Both the position numbers and the translations under genes were made by a program. From Hyphomicrobiales bacterium (lineage in GTDB: Bacteria > Pseudomonadota > Alphaproteobacteria > Rhizobiales > Rhizobiaceae), in contig UCJU01000014.1 in assembly GCA_900472925.1 (NCBI GenBank), positions 1-64,000 on the forward strand: a stretch of 64,000 bases of DNA, in the 5' to 3' direction. The notes below the pieces were generated by a model, which saw only the letters and a list, made by a program, of their open reading frames with translations, made no database searches and had not been told where the DNA came from. Below, piece by piece: positions 11,701 to 19,012 of the stretch; position 1 is the stretch's first letter, and each line of letters begins with the position of its first letter.

Positions 11701-12422
11701 CAGAAACCGCAAATGCCCACAAGACCGATTTTCTGGCGCGCGTGAGCCATGAAATTCGCACGCCGCTCAACGCCATCATCGGCTTTGGCGACATCATGGC
11801 GACCGAGCGTTTCGGCCCGGTTGGGCATCCGCGCTACATCGAATATTCCAACGACATCGTGCGCTCAGGTCGCCACGTGCTCGATATCGTCAACGATCTC
11901 CTGGATATTTCAAAGATTGAGGCAGGACAGATGGATGTCGATTTCAGGGCCGTTGCCTTGAACGATACGATTGCGGAAGCCGTTTCCATCGTGCAGCCGC
12001 AGGCGAACAACCAGCGCGTCATCGTGCGCACGGCACTTTCGCAATCGGTGCCACAGATCGTCGCTGATCTGCGCTCGATCAAGCAGATCATGCTCAACAT
12101 CCTGTCGAACGCCATCAAGTTCACACCATCGGGTGGTCAGATCGTTGTATCCACCGCTTATGAGGCAAATGGCAGCGTGGTTTTGCGCATCCGCGACACT
12201 GGCATCGGCATGAACCGCTCCGAACTGGAACAGGCGATGAAGCCGTTCAGGCAGGTTTCCGCCTCCAGCAACCGGGTCCGCGGCGATGGTACCGGCTTGG
12301 GCCTGCCTTTGACGAAGGCGATGGTTGATGCCAACCGGGCCAATTTCTCCATTACATCGGCCCCGAATGAAGGAACGCTGGTAGAAATCAGCTTTCCCTC
12401 GCAGCGCGTGCTTGCGAACTGA
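8769..12422 (+). CDS. PAS-domain sensor histidine kinase, PdhS1/CbrA-like (PleC/DivJ family)
   Basis: A 1217-residue cytoplasmic kinase with no transmembrane segment. PAS-like regions lie at about residues 375-490 (FVWKIDDAGRFSSIS), 715-815 (VALLIHSGDRLIHANPEF) and 850-970 (ILETATDGVVLVGEDG). These are joined by long acidic linkers rich in Glu and Asp (about 240-370 and 500-700). The dimerisation box is VSHEIRTPLNAIIGFG with phospho-acceptor His994; FGPVGHPRYIEYSNDI follows, as in the PleC/DivJ/PdhS family that acts on DivK. The HATPase has the N-box (LNILSNAIKF), G1 DTGIGM and G2 GTGLGLPL. The size and family fit rhizobial CbrA/PdhS1, which acts through DivK on CtrA activity; that assignment is inference. 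The start is GTG 8769 or ATG 8790, both with weak ribosome sites. Confidence 0.85.
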   Translation: MPRIGPHMPAVQYPFIDIAVHERVREHFGRGEAMALFSMDLKSALWANGRGAALFGTPMIYDFLERGPKQQDVTFRQFSATAGRLANVGDSTQFTIRIHSGFKSVSIVATAEIIEAEPGQPAILFTAPIDRTLPSLQERARRMIEGFDDPDIHMAVLDADSKVLAASPGFAALGITAVTTRTLMSMASTQQGKLVKRPVLAGKGYLPAAAGQLSQEPELNLIFVVETVIGTLDPSAEFTQAKAEPQPELSQPIVVTADEQLEKERKEFAPVLAAIADIEEIPEPQDASQESDFRDAAALPDAEPEEDVEPLLAHDQHEIVLDEPEADEAESEAELPLIEEHPAIEVEQVEQVEQVEQVEQVEQATALAAENKPFVFDPHRRASRFVWKIDDAGRFSSISHEFAEAVGPKAANVEGMSFSDLAALFSLDPDGKITELLNRRDTWSGKTIYWPVEGTSLTVPIDLAALPTYTRSREFDGFRGFGIVRFADAVEDPNAVGLTLAGDQQPSSETQTEEDAHLDEDVLFVLPQDEEESDTEVLPSNIPEAVNENVAEDDRGQQDEPSSYAPPETEVPVLKITETPNRRHSDKVVQLEDRRSKGRDQLSASEQAAFQEIARTLKPVVADTVTTDESQELEAADITPSPEPEAVDALISMPEKTADEDNKAVVSTDEDDDDFADYTRGDEAVSFVAPLNPVRVPDAEGAVEPPSELPLRPHAALNAETVDQMPVALLIHSGDRLIHANPEFLRLTGYATVDELAEVGGLDALLQRDELDAVSERSGGMVAVSADNELIPVKARLQSVRWEEAGALMLSLIPTAESVASHLPANENTQTETAQNDADVELGALKGQVEELHSILETATDGVVLVGEDGLIRSLNRSASALFNYDNDEISSKPFVTLFAHESQRAVLDYLSGLANHGVASVLNDGREVIGREASGGFLPLFMTIGKLKSSNGYCAVIRDITQWKRTEEDLRNAKRAAETANAHKTDFLARVSHEIRTPLNAIIGFGDIMATERFGPVGHPRYIEYSNDIVRSGRHVLDIVNDLLDISKIEAGQMDVDFRAVALNDTIAEAVSIVQPQANNQRVIVRTALSQSVPQIVADLRSIKQIMLNILSNAIKFTPSGGQIVVSTAYEANGSVVLRIRDTGIGMNRSELEQAMKPFRQVSASSNRVRGDGTGLGLPLTKAMVDANRANFSITSAPNEGTLVEISFPSQRVLAN
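9804..9857 (+). repeat. Six tandem GTTGAGCAG units encoding (Val-Glu-Gln)6
   Basis: Six perfect direct copies of a 9-base unit lie inside the acidic linker of the histidine kinase and encode six Val-Glu-Gln triplets in frame. Perfect copies in coding DNA imply recent slippage, so copy number is likely to differ among strains while keeping the frame. Confidence 0.97.
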
Positions 12423-12440
12423 ACGCTTCCGGGATTAGCA

Positions 12441-12473
12441 ATGTCCGAGGGCTTGACTGCCCCTGGACATTTT
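12441..12473 (+). terminator. Terminator of the histidine kinase gene
   Basis: An interrupted hairpin (ATGTCC-GA-GGGC / GCCC-CT-GGACAT, 6-base loop) is followed by TTTTC, 19 bases after the kinase stop. The tail is short, so termination may be partial. Confidence 0.6.
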
Positions 12474-12516
12474 CGGTCTACGCGTCGGTTCCGCCGATGA
12501 CGGAAGGATAAGAGCA

Positions 12517-14202
12517 TTGCCGCTGTCTCCACATTCTGATGCCGGCTGGATCGCGCCAAGATTGAGGCCTTCGGGACTTTCCATCTGGACCGCCGTGCTG
12601 GCATGTGCGGTCGCGATGCCGCTGATCGCGATTGTCTGCATCGCAGCCACCGGCGGTACGGATGGATGGCGTCACCTTCTGGTCAACGTCCTGCCGCGCG
12701 CAGGCGAGCAGACGCTGATGCTTCTGGGCATGACTGGGATTGTGACAGCGTGTTTCGGTATTCTCACCGCATGGCTGGTGAGCACGTTTGACTTTCCGCT
12801 GCGCCGCCTGCTGGCGTTTGCGCTCGTTTTGCCGCTTGCCATTCCGTCCTATCTCGCAGCTTACGCCTTTGGCGAGTTTCTGGATTTCACGGGACCGGTT
12901 CAAACGGCCGTTCGCACCGTTTTCGACTATCACACATTGCGCGATTACTGGTTTCCGGATGTCCGTTCACTGGGCGGCGCGGTGCTTGTCCTGAGTTCCG
13001 TCCTATACCCCTATGTCTACCTTTCCGTCAGAGCGGCTTTCGGTCTGCAGGGTCGTTTTGCGACAGACGCTGCGAGAACGCTGGGCGCCAGCCCCATGCG
13101 AATATTCCTGTCCGTGCAATTGCCGATGGCCAGACCCGCCATCATCATCGGCCTTGCTCTTGTCATGATGGAAACCTTGAACGACATCGGCGCGGTTGAA
13201 TATCTCGGCGTTCGCACACTGACATTTGCCATTTACGAAACCTGGCTCAATCGCGGCAATCTTGCCGGGGCAACACAGATCGCTACGGTGCTGGTGATCA
13301 TTGTCGCCGCGCTCATCATCATCGAGCGAAAAGCGCGCAGCCGACAGCGTTTTGCCACCGCCAAATCCACGGCCATGACGCAACGGTTCGGGCGAAAGCC
13401 GCTCAAGGCCGGGCGTGGCTGGGCGGCGACGGCATTCTGTCTGCTGCCAATCCTGTCCGGTTTCGTCATTCCGGTGCTGGTGCTTGGCGGTTACGCCCTC
13501 AAGCGGTTCAGCGCGCTGTCGGATCCCAAACTGCTCAAAGCACTGGCGCACAGTCTGGAAGTGTCGGTCTCGGCAGCACTGATAACGCTGATCTGCGGTT
13601 TCATGTTCGCCTATGTGCAACGCGTCAACACGTCGCCTGCAGCGCGTTCGATCAGCCGCATCGGCTCTCTCGGTTACGGCATACCCGGCACGGTGCTGGC
13701 CATTGGCGTGCTGCTGCCGTTTTCAGCCTTCGACAATGCCCTCGACGGTTTCCTGCGATTACACCTCAACTACTCGACCGGCCTCCTGCTGTCAGGAACC
13801 GCCTTCGCAATTGTTTACGCCCACAGTGTACGGTTCATGACGCTATCGGAGGGCACAATCGATGCAGGTTTCCAGAAACTGTCGCCCCATATGGACATGG
13901 CGGCAAGAACGCTGGGACGCAGCCGCCTTCAGACATTGGTCAGCGTGCTTTTACCGAACATCCGCCCGGCAGCAATCACCGCAGCCTTGCTGGTCTTCAT
14001 CGAATCGCTAAAGGAACTGCCAGCCACGATCATGCTGCGGCCGTTCAATTTCAATACGTTGGCAACGCTGGTCTACGAAGACGCCTCCCGCTCCAAAGTG
14101 CAGGATGCCTCCATTCCCGCGCTGATCATCATTCTGGCGGGGCTTATCCCCGTGGTTCTCGTATCCCGCTCGCTCGACGATAGGGCAGACGACGAACGGT
14201 AG
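12517..14202 (+). CDS. ABC transporter permease, ferric-iron (FbpB/SfuB) type, fused two-domain
   Basis: A 561-residue inner-membrane permease with two homologous membrane domains (about 1-260 and 290-555). Each carries an EAA-type loop contacting the ATPase: AARTLGASPMRIFLSVQLP in the first half and AARTLGRSRLQTLVSVLLP in the second. Tandem permeases of this architecture serve Fe3+ importers (FbpB, SfuB) and also some thiamine importers. The start is TTG 12517 with AAGGA eight bases upstream; no ATG is suitably placed. No binding protein or ATPase gene is adjacent, so this is an orphan permease whose partners must be encoded elsewhere. It follows the kinase gene on the same strand after a probable terminator. 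Confidence 0.85.
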   Translation: MPLSPHSDAGWIAPRLRPSGLSIWTAVLACAVAMPLIAIVCIAATGGTDGWRHLLVNVLPRAGEQTLMLLGMTGIVTACFGILTAWLVSTFDFPLRRLLAFALVLPLAIPSYLAAYAFGEFLDFTGPVQTAVRTVFDYHTLRDYWFPDVRSLGGAVLVLSSVLYPYVYLSVRAAFGLQGRFATDAARTLGASPMRIFLSVQLPMARPAIIIGLALVMMETLNDIGAVEYLGVRTLTFAIYETWLNRGNLAGATQIATVLVIIVAALIIIERKARSRQRFATAKSTAMTQRFGRKPLKAGRGWAATAFCLLPILSGFVIPVLVLGGYALKRFSALSDPKLLKALAHSLEVSVSAALITLICGFMFAYVQRVNTSPAARSISRIGSLGYGIPGTVLAIGVLLPFSAFDNALDGFLRLHLNYSTGLLLSGTAFAIVYAHSVRFMTLSEGTIDAGFQKLSPHMDMAARTLGRSRLQTLVSVLLPNIRPAAITAALLVFIESLKELPATIMLRPFNFNTLATLVYEDASRSKVQDASIPALIIILAGLIPVVLVSRSLDDRADDER

Positions 14203-14228
14203 CCTGGAGAAAGCTCTGTTCATTATCT

Positions 14229-14549
14229 TTGGGCAGGAAAGTCAATGTCGTTCAATCCAAAAAGTTCGCATCCTGCTGTGCTGTTCCCGCGAGCTATCAG
14301 AAGATCGCAAACAAGCTCAACTTTGCAAATGGGGAAATCGCCTTCATCTGCAACCGTTTTCGCGACCGGGCGACCGAACGGCTGAATGCGATGGGTATCG
14401 GCTGCCACCGTCCACCCGAAGAGGCCTACGACGAATACGGCGCGATGCTTGACGTCTTTGCCAAGCAGCCTGGGGACTACCATGGCAATGCCAGCTATGG
14501 CCGCATGATGCTGGAAAAGGTTTTGCGCGAGACCGATGCGCTGGCCTGA
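14229..14549 (+). CDS. Small hypothetical protein, possibly frameshifted at its start
   Basis: An open frame of 106 codons from a TTG at 14229, with codon use like a real gene after about codon 12 (ends in RMMLEKVLRETDALA). I do not recognise a domain; a pair of Cys lies near the N-terminus. A better start, ATG 14244 preceded by CAGGAAAGTCA, is in another frame and would join this frame if the run of five A at 14260-14264 were six A long. That would give an N-terminus reading MSFNPKKFASCC. So the gene may have lost one base, or may use the weak TTG. It sits between the iron-type permease and a minus-strand terminator. Confidence 0.5.
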   Translation: MGRKVNVVQSKKFASCCAVPASYQKIANKLNFANGEIAFICNRFRDRATERLNAMGIGCHRPPEEAYDEYGAMLDVFAKQPGDYHGNASYGRMMLEKVLRETDALA

Positions 14550-14572
14550 GGTGAGCGTGCCGTCTCAGCGCA

Positions 14573-14598
14573 AGAAAAAAGGCAGCCGAGGCTGCCTT
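14573..14598 (-). terminator. Rho-independent terminator (sRNA candidate or pot operon)
   Basis: Minus-strand reading: AAGGCAGC/GCTGCCTT stem with a four-base loop, followed by TTTTTTCTT. It would end either the candidate sRNA or read-through from potI 210 bases upstream. On the plus strand the tail is poor in T. Confidence 0.8.
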
Positions 14599-14685
14599 GA
14601 AATTTGTGCTTATAACGAGAGTAGGAATAATAACATCATGTTTTTGGCCACCGGCCCAGTCACCCTCTCATTGAGTGCACCCACG
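14573..14685 (-). ncRNA. Candidate intergenic small RNA behind a CtrA-type box
   Basis: Read on the minus strand, a TTAA-N7-TTAA box (14726-14712) is followed 16-17 bases later by a -10-like TGTATC. About 110 nt further comes a strong GC hairpin with a TTTTTT tail (14598-14573). The stretch has no convincing ORF, contains the small hairpin GGCC-GGT-GGCC, and lies between the potI stop and a convergent small ORF. The layout is that of a stand-alone sRNA gene of about 110 nt with a start near 14685. It could instead be the 3' end of the pot operon transcript. I cannot assign it to a named sRNA family from sequence alone. Confidence 0.4.
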
Positions 14686-14711
14686 TTGAGATACATGTGA
14701 AACAGTCCCAT

Positions 14712-14726
14712 TTAACAAACAGTTAA
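14712..14726. promoter_or_regulatory. CtrA-type box TTAA-N7-TTAA
   Basis: The sequence TTAA-CAAACAG-TTAA is an exact match to the spacing and half-sites of the CtrA consensus, in an intergenic region about 27 bases ahead of the proposed sRNA start on the minus strand. Confidence 0.5.
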
Positions 14727-14807
14727 GACAGGACTACACCATTTAGGGGCCATAAATCCTAATCGTCTCCGATGCTTCCGGGCTCTCTAGAACCGCCCCC
14801 ATATGGA

Positions 14808-15620
14808 TCAACCCCTGGCGGCGGCGTGTTCGTCGCGCATGCGTTGCAGTTCGGTCCGCTTGGACGCGATGGAAGCGCAAATGACCCCGACTGTTACCAG
14901 CGCGATCAGGATTGTGCAGATGGCGTTGATCTCCGGCGTCACACCCAGCCGCACCTGCGAATAGATCTTGATCGGCAGCGTCGTTGCACCCGGCCCGGTC
15001 GTGAAGCTGGCGATGACGAGATCGTCCAGCGACAGCGAAAAGGCCAGCATCCAGCCTGCGACAACACCCGGCATGATGAGCGGCAAAGTGATGCGGAAAA
15101 AAGTTTTGACCGGTGGGCAGCCGAGATCGAGCGCGGCCTCCTCAAGACTGCGATCAAAGGTCAGCAGGCGTGACTGCACGACGATGGCGACATAGCACAT
15201 GGTGAAGGTCGTGTGGGCAATGACCACCGTCCAGAACCCTCTGTCAACGCCGATGGACACAAAGAGGAGCAACAGCGACAGGCCGGTGATGACCTCAGGC
15301 ATGACAAGCGGTGCATAGATCATGCCGGAAAACAGCATGCGGCCAGGAAAGCGCGCAAAGCGCGTGAGCGACAAAGCCGCCAGCGTGCCAAGAATGGTGC
15401 CTATCGTCGCGCTCAACAACGCGACCCGCAGCGTAATCCAGGCTGCATCCATCAAACCCTCGTTCGACCAGAGCGAGCTGTACCAGTGCAGCGAAAAGCC
15501 ACCCCAGACCGTGACGAGCTTCGAAGCATTGAAGGAATAAATCACCAGAATGATGATCGGGATGTAGAGAAACGCAAAGCACAGCGTGAGGATGATCGTA
15601 TCTAACTTTCCGCGCTTCAT
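14808..15620 (-). CDS. potI: Putrescine/spermidine ABC transporter permease PotI
   Basis: Inner-membrane permease of the potFGHI polyamine importer, 270 residues with six hydrophobic segments. The EAA loop reads EAALDLGCPPVKTFFRITLPL, which contacts PotG. The N-terminus MKRGKLDTIILTLCFAFLYIPIIIL is typical of PotC/PotI. It follows potH with a 2-base gap, so translational coupling is likely, and it is the last gene of the operon. Assignment of putrescine over spermidine rests on the operon type and the PotF similarity. Confidence 0.92.
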   Translation of the reverse strand: MKRGKLDTIILTLCFAFLYIPIIILVIYSFNASKLVTVWGGFSLHWYSSLWSNEGLMDAAWITLRVALLSATIGTILGTLAALSLTRFARFPGRMLFSGMIYAPLVMPEVITGLSLLLLFVSIGVDRGFWTVVIAHTTFTMCYVAIVVQSRLLTFDRSLEEAALDLGCPPVKTFFRITLPLIMPGVVAGWMLAFSLSLDDLVIASFTTGPGATTLPIKIYSQVRLGVTPEINAICTILIALVTVGVICASIASKRTELQRMRDEHAAARG

Positions 15621-15622
15621 GG

Positions 15623-16531
15623 CTACACCACCTTCTTCTGCTGGTTCTGGAAGATAGCAATGGGAACGACGAGGACCAGCAGCAGCAGCACCGCGACAGC
15701 AGAGGCCAGCGGCCAGTCACGGTTGCCGAAGAACTCTGTCCACAGCGTCTTGCCGATCATCAGCGTCTGCGCACCACCCAAGAGATCGGGTATGACGAAT
15801 TCGCCGGTGATGGGAATGAAGCAGATCATCGACCCGGCTATAACGCCCGGCAGAGACAGCGGGAAAGTGATTTTCCAGAAGGCTTTCCACGGTGGGCAAC
15901 CGAGATCGGCAGCGGCTTCCAGCAACGTATTATCCAGTTTTTCCAGCGCCGCATAAAGCGGCAGCACCATGAAGGGCAGGTAGGAATAGACGATGCCGAT
16001 AAAGACGGACGTATCCGTTCGGAAGATGTTGACCTGCTGGTCCGGCCCCAAAATACCGATGCTCTGGAACAGAACCGTCAGCAATCCCTCCGGCTTCAAT
16101 ATGCCAATCCACGCATACACGCGGATCAGGAACGAAGTCCAGAACGGCAGGATGACGAGCATGACCAGGGTGGGTCGGATGGTGCTGGGCGCTCGCGCCA
16201 TCGCAAGTGCCATGGGGTAACCGATGAGGAGTAACAGGCCCGTGGAGATGAGTGCGATGCGCAGCGACGAGAGGTAGGCCTCGATGTAAAGCGGATCTTC
16301 CGTGAGGAAGATATAGTTCTCGAAATCCAGTTGCGAGAAGAAGTCGCCGATCCGGCTGAAGCCTTCGAAAACCGGCACATAGGGCGGCAAGGCGATGGCG
16401 GTGTCGGAGAGGGAAATCTTGACGATTATGAGGAAAGGAGCCGCGAAAAAAAGCGCAAGCCAGATATATGGGACAGCAACCACCAGCCACCGCATGGGGC
16501 TTTGCCGATTTTCAGGAGACGAAATCGCCAT
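15623..16531 (-). CDS. potH: Putrescine/spermidine ABC transporter permease PotH
   Basis: First permease subunit, 302 residues, with a long periplasmic loop after helix 1 (about residues 40-90) and an EAA loop LEAAADLGCPPWKAFWKITF. The sequence PFWTSFLIRVYAWIGIL is a recognisable PotB/PotH family segment. It begins 11 bases after potG and ends 2 bases before potI. Confidence 0.93.
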   Translation of the reverse strand: MAISSPENRQSPMRWLVVAVPYIWLALFFAAPFLIIVKISLSDTAIALPPYVPVFEGFSRIGDFFSQLDFENYIFLTEDPLYIEAYLSSLRIALISTGLLLLIGYPMALAMARAPSTIRPTLVMLVILPFWTSFLIRVYAWIGILKPEGLLTVLFQSIGILGPDQQVNIFRTDTSVFIGIVYSYLPFMVLPLYAALEKLDNTLLEAAADLGCPPWKAFWKITFPLSLPGVIAGSMICFIPITGEFVIPDLLGGAQTLMIGKTLWTEFFGNRDWPLASAVAVLLLLVLVVPIAIFQNQQKKVV

Positions 16532-16542
16532 AGTACCCTCCC

Positions 16543-17700
16543 TCAGCTTGTGAGAACCAAACCGGAATCGGCTTTCCAGCTTAACCAGACCATATCCCCA
16601 AAGGTAATGGGCCGATCCACAAGGCGTGAGACGTTGGCCTGTGCGGCGCGCATGGTTCTGCCATCTGCCAACTGGACGATGAAGACCGAGAAGTCGCCGA
16701 GATAGCCGATGTCCCAGACTTCGCCGTGAGCGACATTGATGGACGTATCCTGCGGTTGGTCCAGCGAAATGCGGACCTTTTCCGGGCGGACAGCAAAGGC
16801 CACCTTGTTACCGGCAATCATTGCGCAATCCTGCTCGACGGCCACTTTCATTCCATCGCAATCCAACAGTACCGTTGCCGGTTTGCCGTCCTCGGTCGTT
16901 TTGGAGGTGATCTCTGCCTCGAAAATATTGATGTCGCCAATGAAATCAGCGACGTAGCGGCTGTTGGGGGCTTCGTAGATTTCCGCAGGCGTTGCCACCT
17001 GAACGACCATGCCCTTGTCCATGACGGCGATGCGGTCGGAAACCGTCATAGCCTCTTCCTGATCGTGGGTGACGATGAGAAATGTCAGCCCGAGCTTCGT
17101 CTGAATGTCCATCAGCTCGAACTGCGTTTCCTCACGCAGTTTCTTGTCCAGGGCGCCAAGCGGCTCATCCAGCAGCAGTACCTGGGGGCGCTTGGCAAGC
17201 GAACGGGCAAGTGCCACACGCTGGCGCTGACCACCCGATAGCTGGTTGGGTTTGCGTCTGGCAAACTGCTCCAGCTTGACCATTTGCAGCAATTCCTCGA
17301 CGCGGGCCTTGATCTCCGCCTTGGGCAAGCCGTCCTGTTCCAAACCAAACGCAATGTTCTTTTCGACGGACATATGCGGGAACAACGCGTAGGATTGAAA
17401 CATCATATTGGTCGGGCGCTTGTAGGGCGGAACGCCGGAGATATCCTTGCCCTGCAACAGAATGCGCCCTTCCGTGGGTTCCTCGAACCCCGCCAGCATG
17501 CGCATCAACGTCGTCTTGCCACAGCCCGATGGTCCCAGCAGCGAGAAGAATTCGCGCTCATATATATTCAGCGTCAGATTATCCACGGCGACGAAATCGC
17601 CAAACCTCTTGGTCACATTCTCGAAACGGATGAACGGCACCGCCGCCGGATCAGTCCATGGAGAGAATTTGCGTTTAACCGGGCCAAGAGATTTCGCCAT
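16543..17700 (-). CDS. potG: Putrescine/spermidine ABC transporter ATP-binding protein PotG
   Basis: ATPase subunit of 385 residues on the cytoplasmic face. Walker A is GPSGCGKTT, the Q-loop region is MMFQSYALFPHM, the signature is LSGGQRQRVALARSL and Walker B is VLLLDEPLGALD. A C-terminal TOBE domain (about 290-385) is typical of polyamine and sugar importers. The start at 17700 (MAKSLGPVKRKF) is preferred to an ATG four codons upstream. A hairpin separates it from potF, consistent with more binding protein than ATPase being made. Confidence 0.93.
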   Translation of the reverse strand: MAKSLGPVKRKFSPWTDPAAVPFIRFENVTKRFGDFVAVDNLTLNIYEREFFSLLGPSGCGKTTLMRMLAGFEEPTEGRILLQGKDISGVPPYKRPTNMMFQSYALFPHMSVEKNIAFGLEQDGLPKAEIKARVEELLQMVKLEQFARRKPNQLSGGQRQRVALARSLAKRPQVLLLDEPLGALDKKLREETQFELMDIQTKLGLTFLIVTHDQEEAMTVSDRIAVMDKGMVVQVATPAEIYEAPNSRYVADFIGDINIFEAEITSKTTEDGKPATVLLDCDGMKVAVEQDCAMIAGNKVAFAVRPEKVRISLDQPQDTSINVAHGEVWDIGYLGDFSVFIVQLADGRTMRAAQANVSRLVDRPITFGDMVWLSWKADSGLVLTS

Positions 17701-17737
17701 GAACTGTCCCATTTACTGTATGAAGAGGCCGAACGAG

Positions 17738-17767
17738 AAAGGGGCAGGAGTTTCCACCCGCCCCTTT
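17738..17767 (-). terminator. Hairpin between potF and potG
   Basis: A perfect 8-bp stem (AAAGGGGC/GCCCCTTT) lies 12 bases after the potF stop. There is no clear T-run after it on the minus strand. It is better read as a stabilising or attenuating structure at the 3' end of potF mRNA than as a full terminator. Confidence 0.55.
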
Positions 17768-17778
17768 GTGAAACCCGG

Positions 17779-18879
17779 TCAGCTGCCGGTTTTTATCTGG
17801 GTCCAGACGCGGTTCAGAACACGCTGTTCTTTCGGTCCATAGGGCGAGATGGTGAAGAGCTTCTTCATCGTCTCGGCATCCGGGTAAACGCCGGGGTTCT
17901 TGGACACGGCCTCATCCATCAGCGCCTGCGAAGCCAGATTGCCGTTGGCGTATTGGACGTAGTCGGACGCCTTGGCGGCAACGTCAGGCTTCATCATGAA
18001 GTTGATGAAAGCGTGTGCTTCCTCGACATTCTTTGCATCTTTCGGGATGGCAAAGGAATCCATCCAGATATAGGTGCCTTCCTTGGGAATGACGTAGTTC
18101 ACTTCAACGCCGTTCTTGGCTTCTTCGGCGCGGGTCTTGGCCTGAAGAATATCGCCGGACCAGCCGATGGTGATGCAGCTGTCGCCATTGGCGAGTTCAT
18201 CGATATAGGCGGACGAGTTGAAGGTCTTCACCGAAGGGCGGATCGCCTTGTAGACATCGCCACCGGCTTCCAGATCAGCGGTTTCCTTGCTGTCCGGGTT
18301 CTTGCCGATATAGTTCATGGCAATGGCGAAGGTTTCGTCGGAGGCATCGAGAATGTTGATGCCGCAGGACTTCAGCTTGGCCGCGTTTTCCGGCTTGAAG
18401 AGAATATCCCAGCTATCGACCTTCACGTCATCGCCCAAGGCAGCCTTGATCTTGGCCACGTTGTAGCCGATGCCGGTGGTGCCCCACATGTAGTTGACCG
18501 CATATTCATTGCCCGGATCGTACTGCGACAGGCGCGTGGTGATCTCCGGCCACATGTTCTTGAGGTTCGGCAGCTTGGACTTGTCCAGCTTCTGGTAAAC
18601 GCCAGCCTTGATCTGACGCGCCAGGAATGGCGATGTTGGTGCGACGACGTCATAACCGGAATTGCCAGCCAGAAGCTTTGTTTCCAGGACTTCGTTGCCG
18701 TCATAGACGTCATAGACGACCTTGATGCCGGTTTCCTTGGTGAATTCTTCCAGAAGGGCAGGATCGATATAGTCGGACCAGTTGTAGACGTGGACGACCT
18801 TTTCCTGCGCGAATGCGGTGCCAGCGGCCAGAACGGCTGCGGCAACGGCGAGGCTGAAACGAAGCGAACGATGTTTCAT
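17779..18879 (-). CDS. potF: Periplasmic putrescine-binding protein PotF
   Basis: Solute-binding protein of 366 residues that delivers putrescine to PotHI in the inner membrane. The signal peptide (MKHRSLRFSLAVAAAVLAAG...AFAQ) is followed by EKVVHVYNWSDYIDPALLEEF, the hallmark N-terminus of PotD/PotF proteins. The mature length matches E. coli PotF. The start at 18879 is fixed by AGGAGATATC just upstream. The leader contains a 7-bp inverted repeat (ACGCGTC/GACGCGT, 18896-18916) immediately before the ribosome site; it could hide or expose translation, which is inference. It is the first gene of potFGHI and the upstream scfR gene is read in the same direction. Confidence 0.93.
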   Translation of the reverse strand: MKHRSLRFSLAVAAAVLAAGTAFAQEKVVHVYNWSDYIDPALLEEFTKETGIKVVYDVYDGNEVLETKLLAGNSGYDVVAPTSPFLARQIKAGVYQKLDKSKLPNLKNMWPEITTRLSQYDPGNEYAVNYMWGTTGIGYNVAKIKAALGDDVKVDSWDILFKPENAAKLKSCGINILDASDETFAIAMNYIGKNPDSKETADLEAGGDVYKAIRPSVKTFNSSAYIDELANGDSCITIGWSGDILQAKTRAEEAKNGVEVNYVIPKEGTYIWMDSFAIPKDAKNVEEAHAFINFMMKPDVAAKASDYVQYANGNLASQALMDEAVSKNPGVYPDAETMKKLFTISPYGPKEQRVLNRVWTQIKTGS

Positions 18880-19012
18880 GATATCTCCTGTTTGAACGCG
18901 TCGTGGGAAGACGCGTGATCCCCTTGTTTTGTCAGAGACTAGAAAGGAATAGTTGTGTCGGCAAGCGGGAAATGTGCAGCGCGGCAATTTCAAACAATTG
19001 TGTTGGAAGCAC

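Noticed and set aside
17284-18918. 544-codon frame on the plus strand across potG and potF
   Set aside because: Antisense to two well-recognised genes, spans their intergenic hairpin, and its translation has no recognisable domain.
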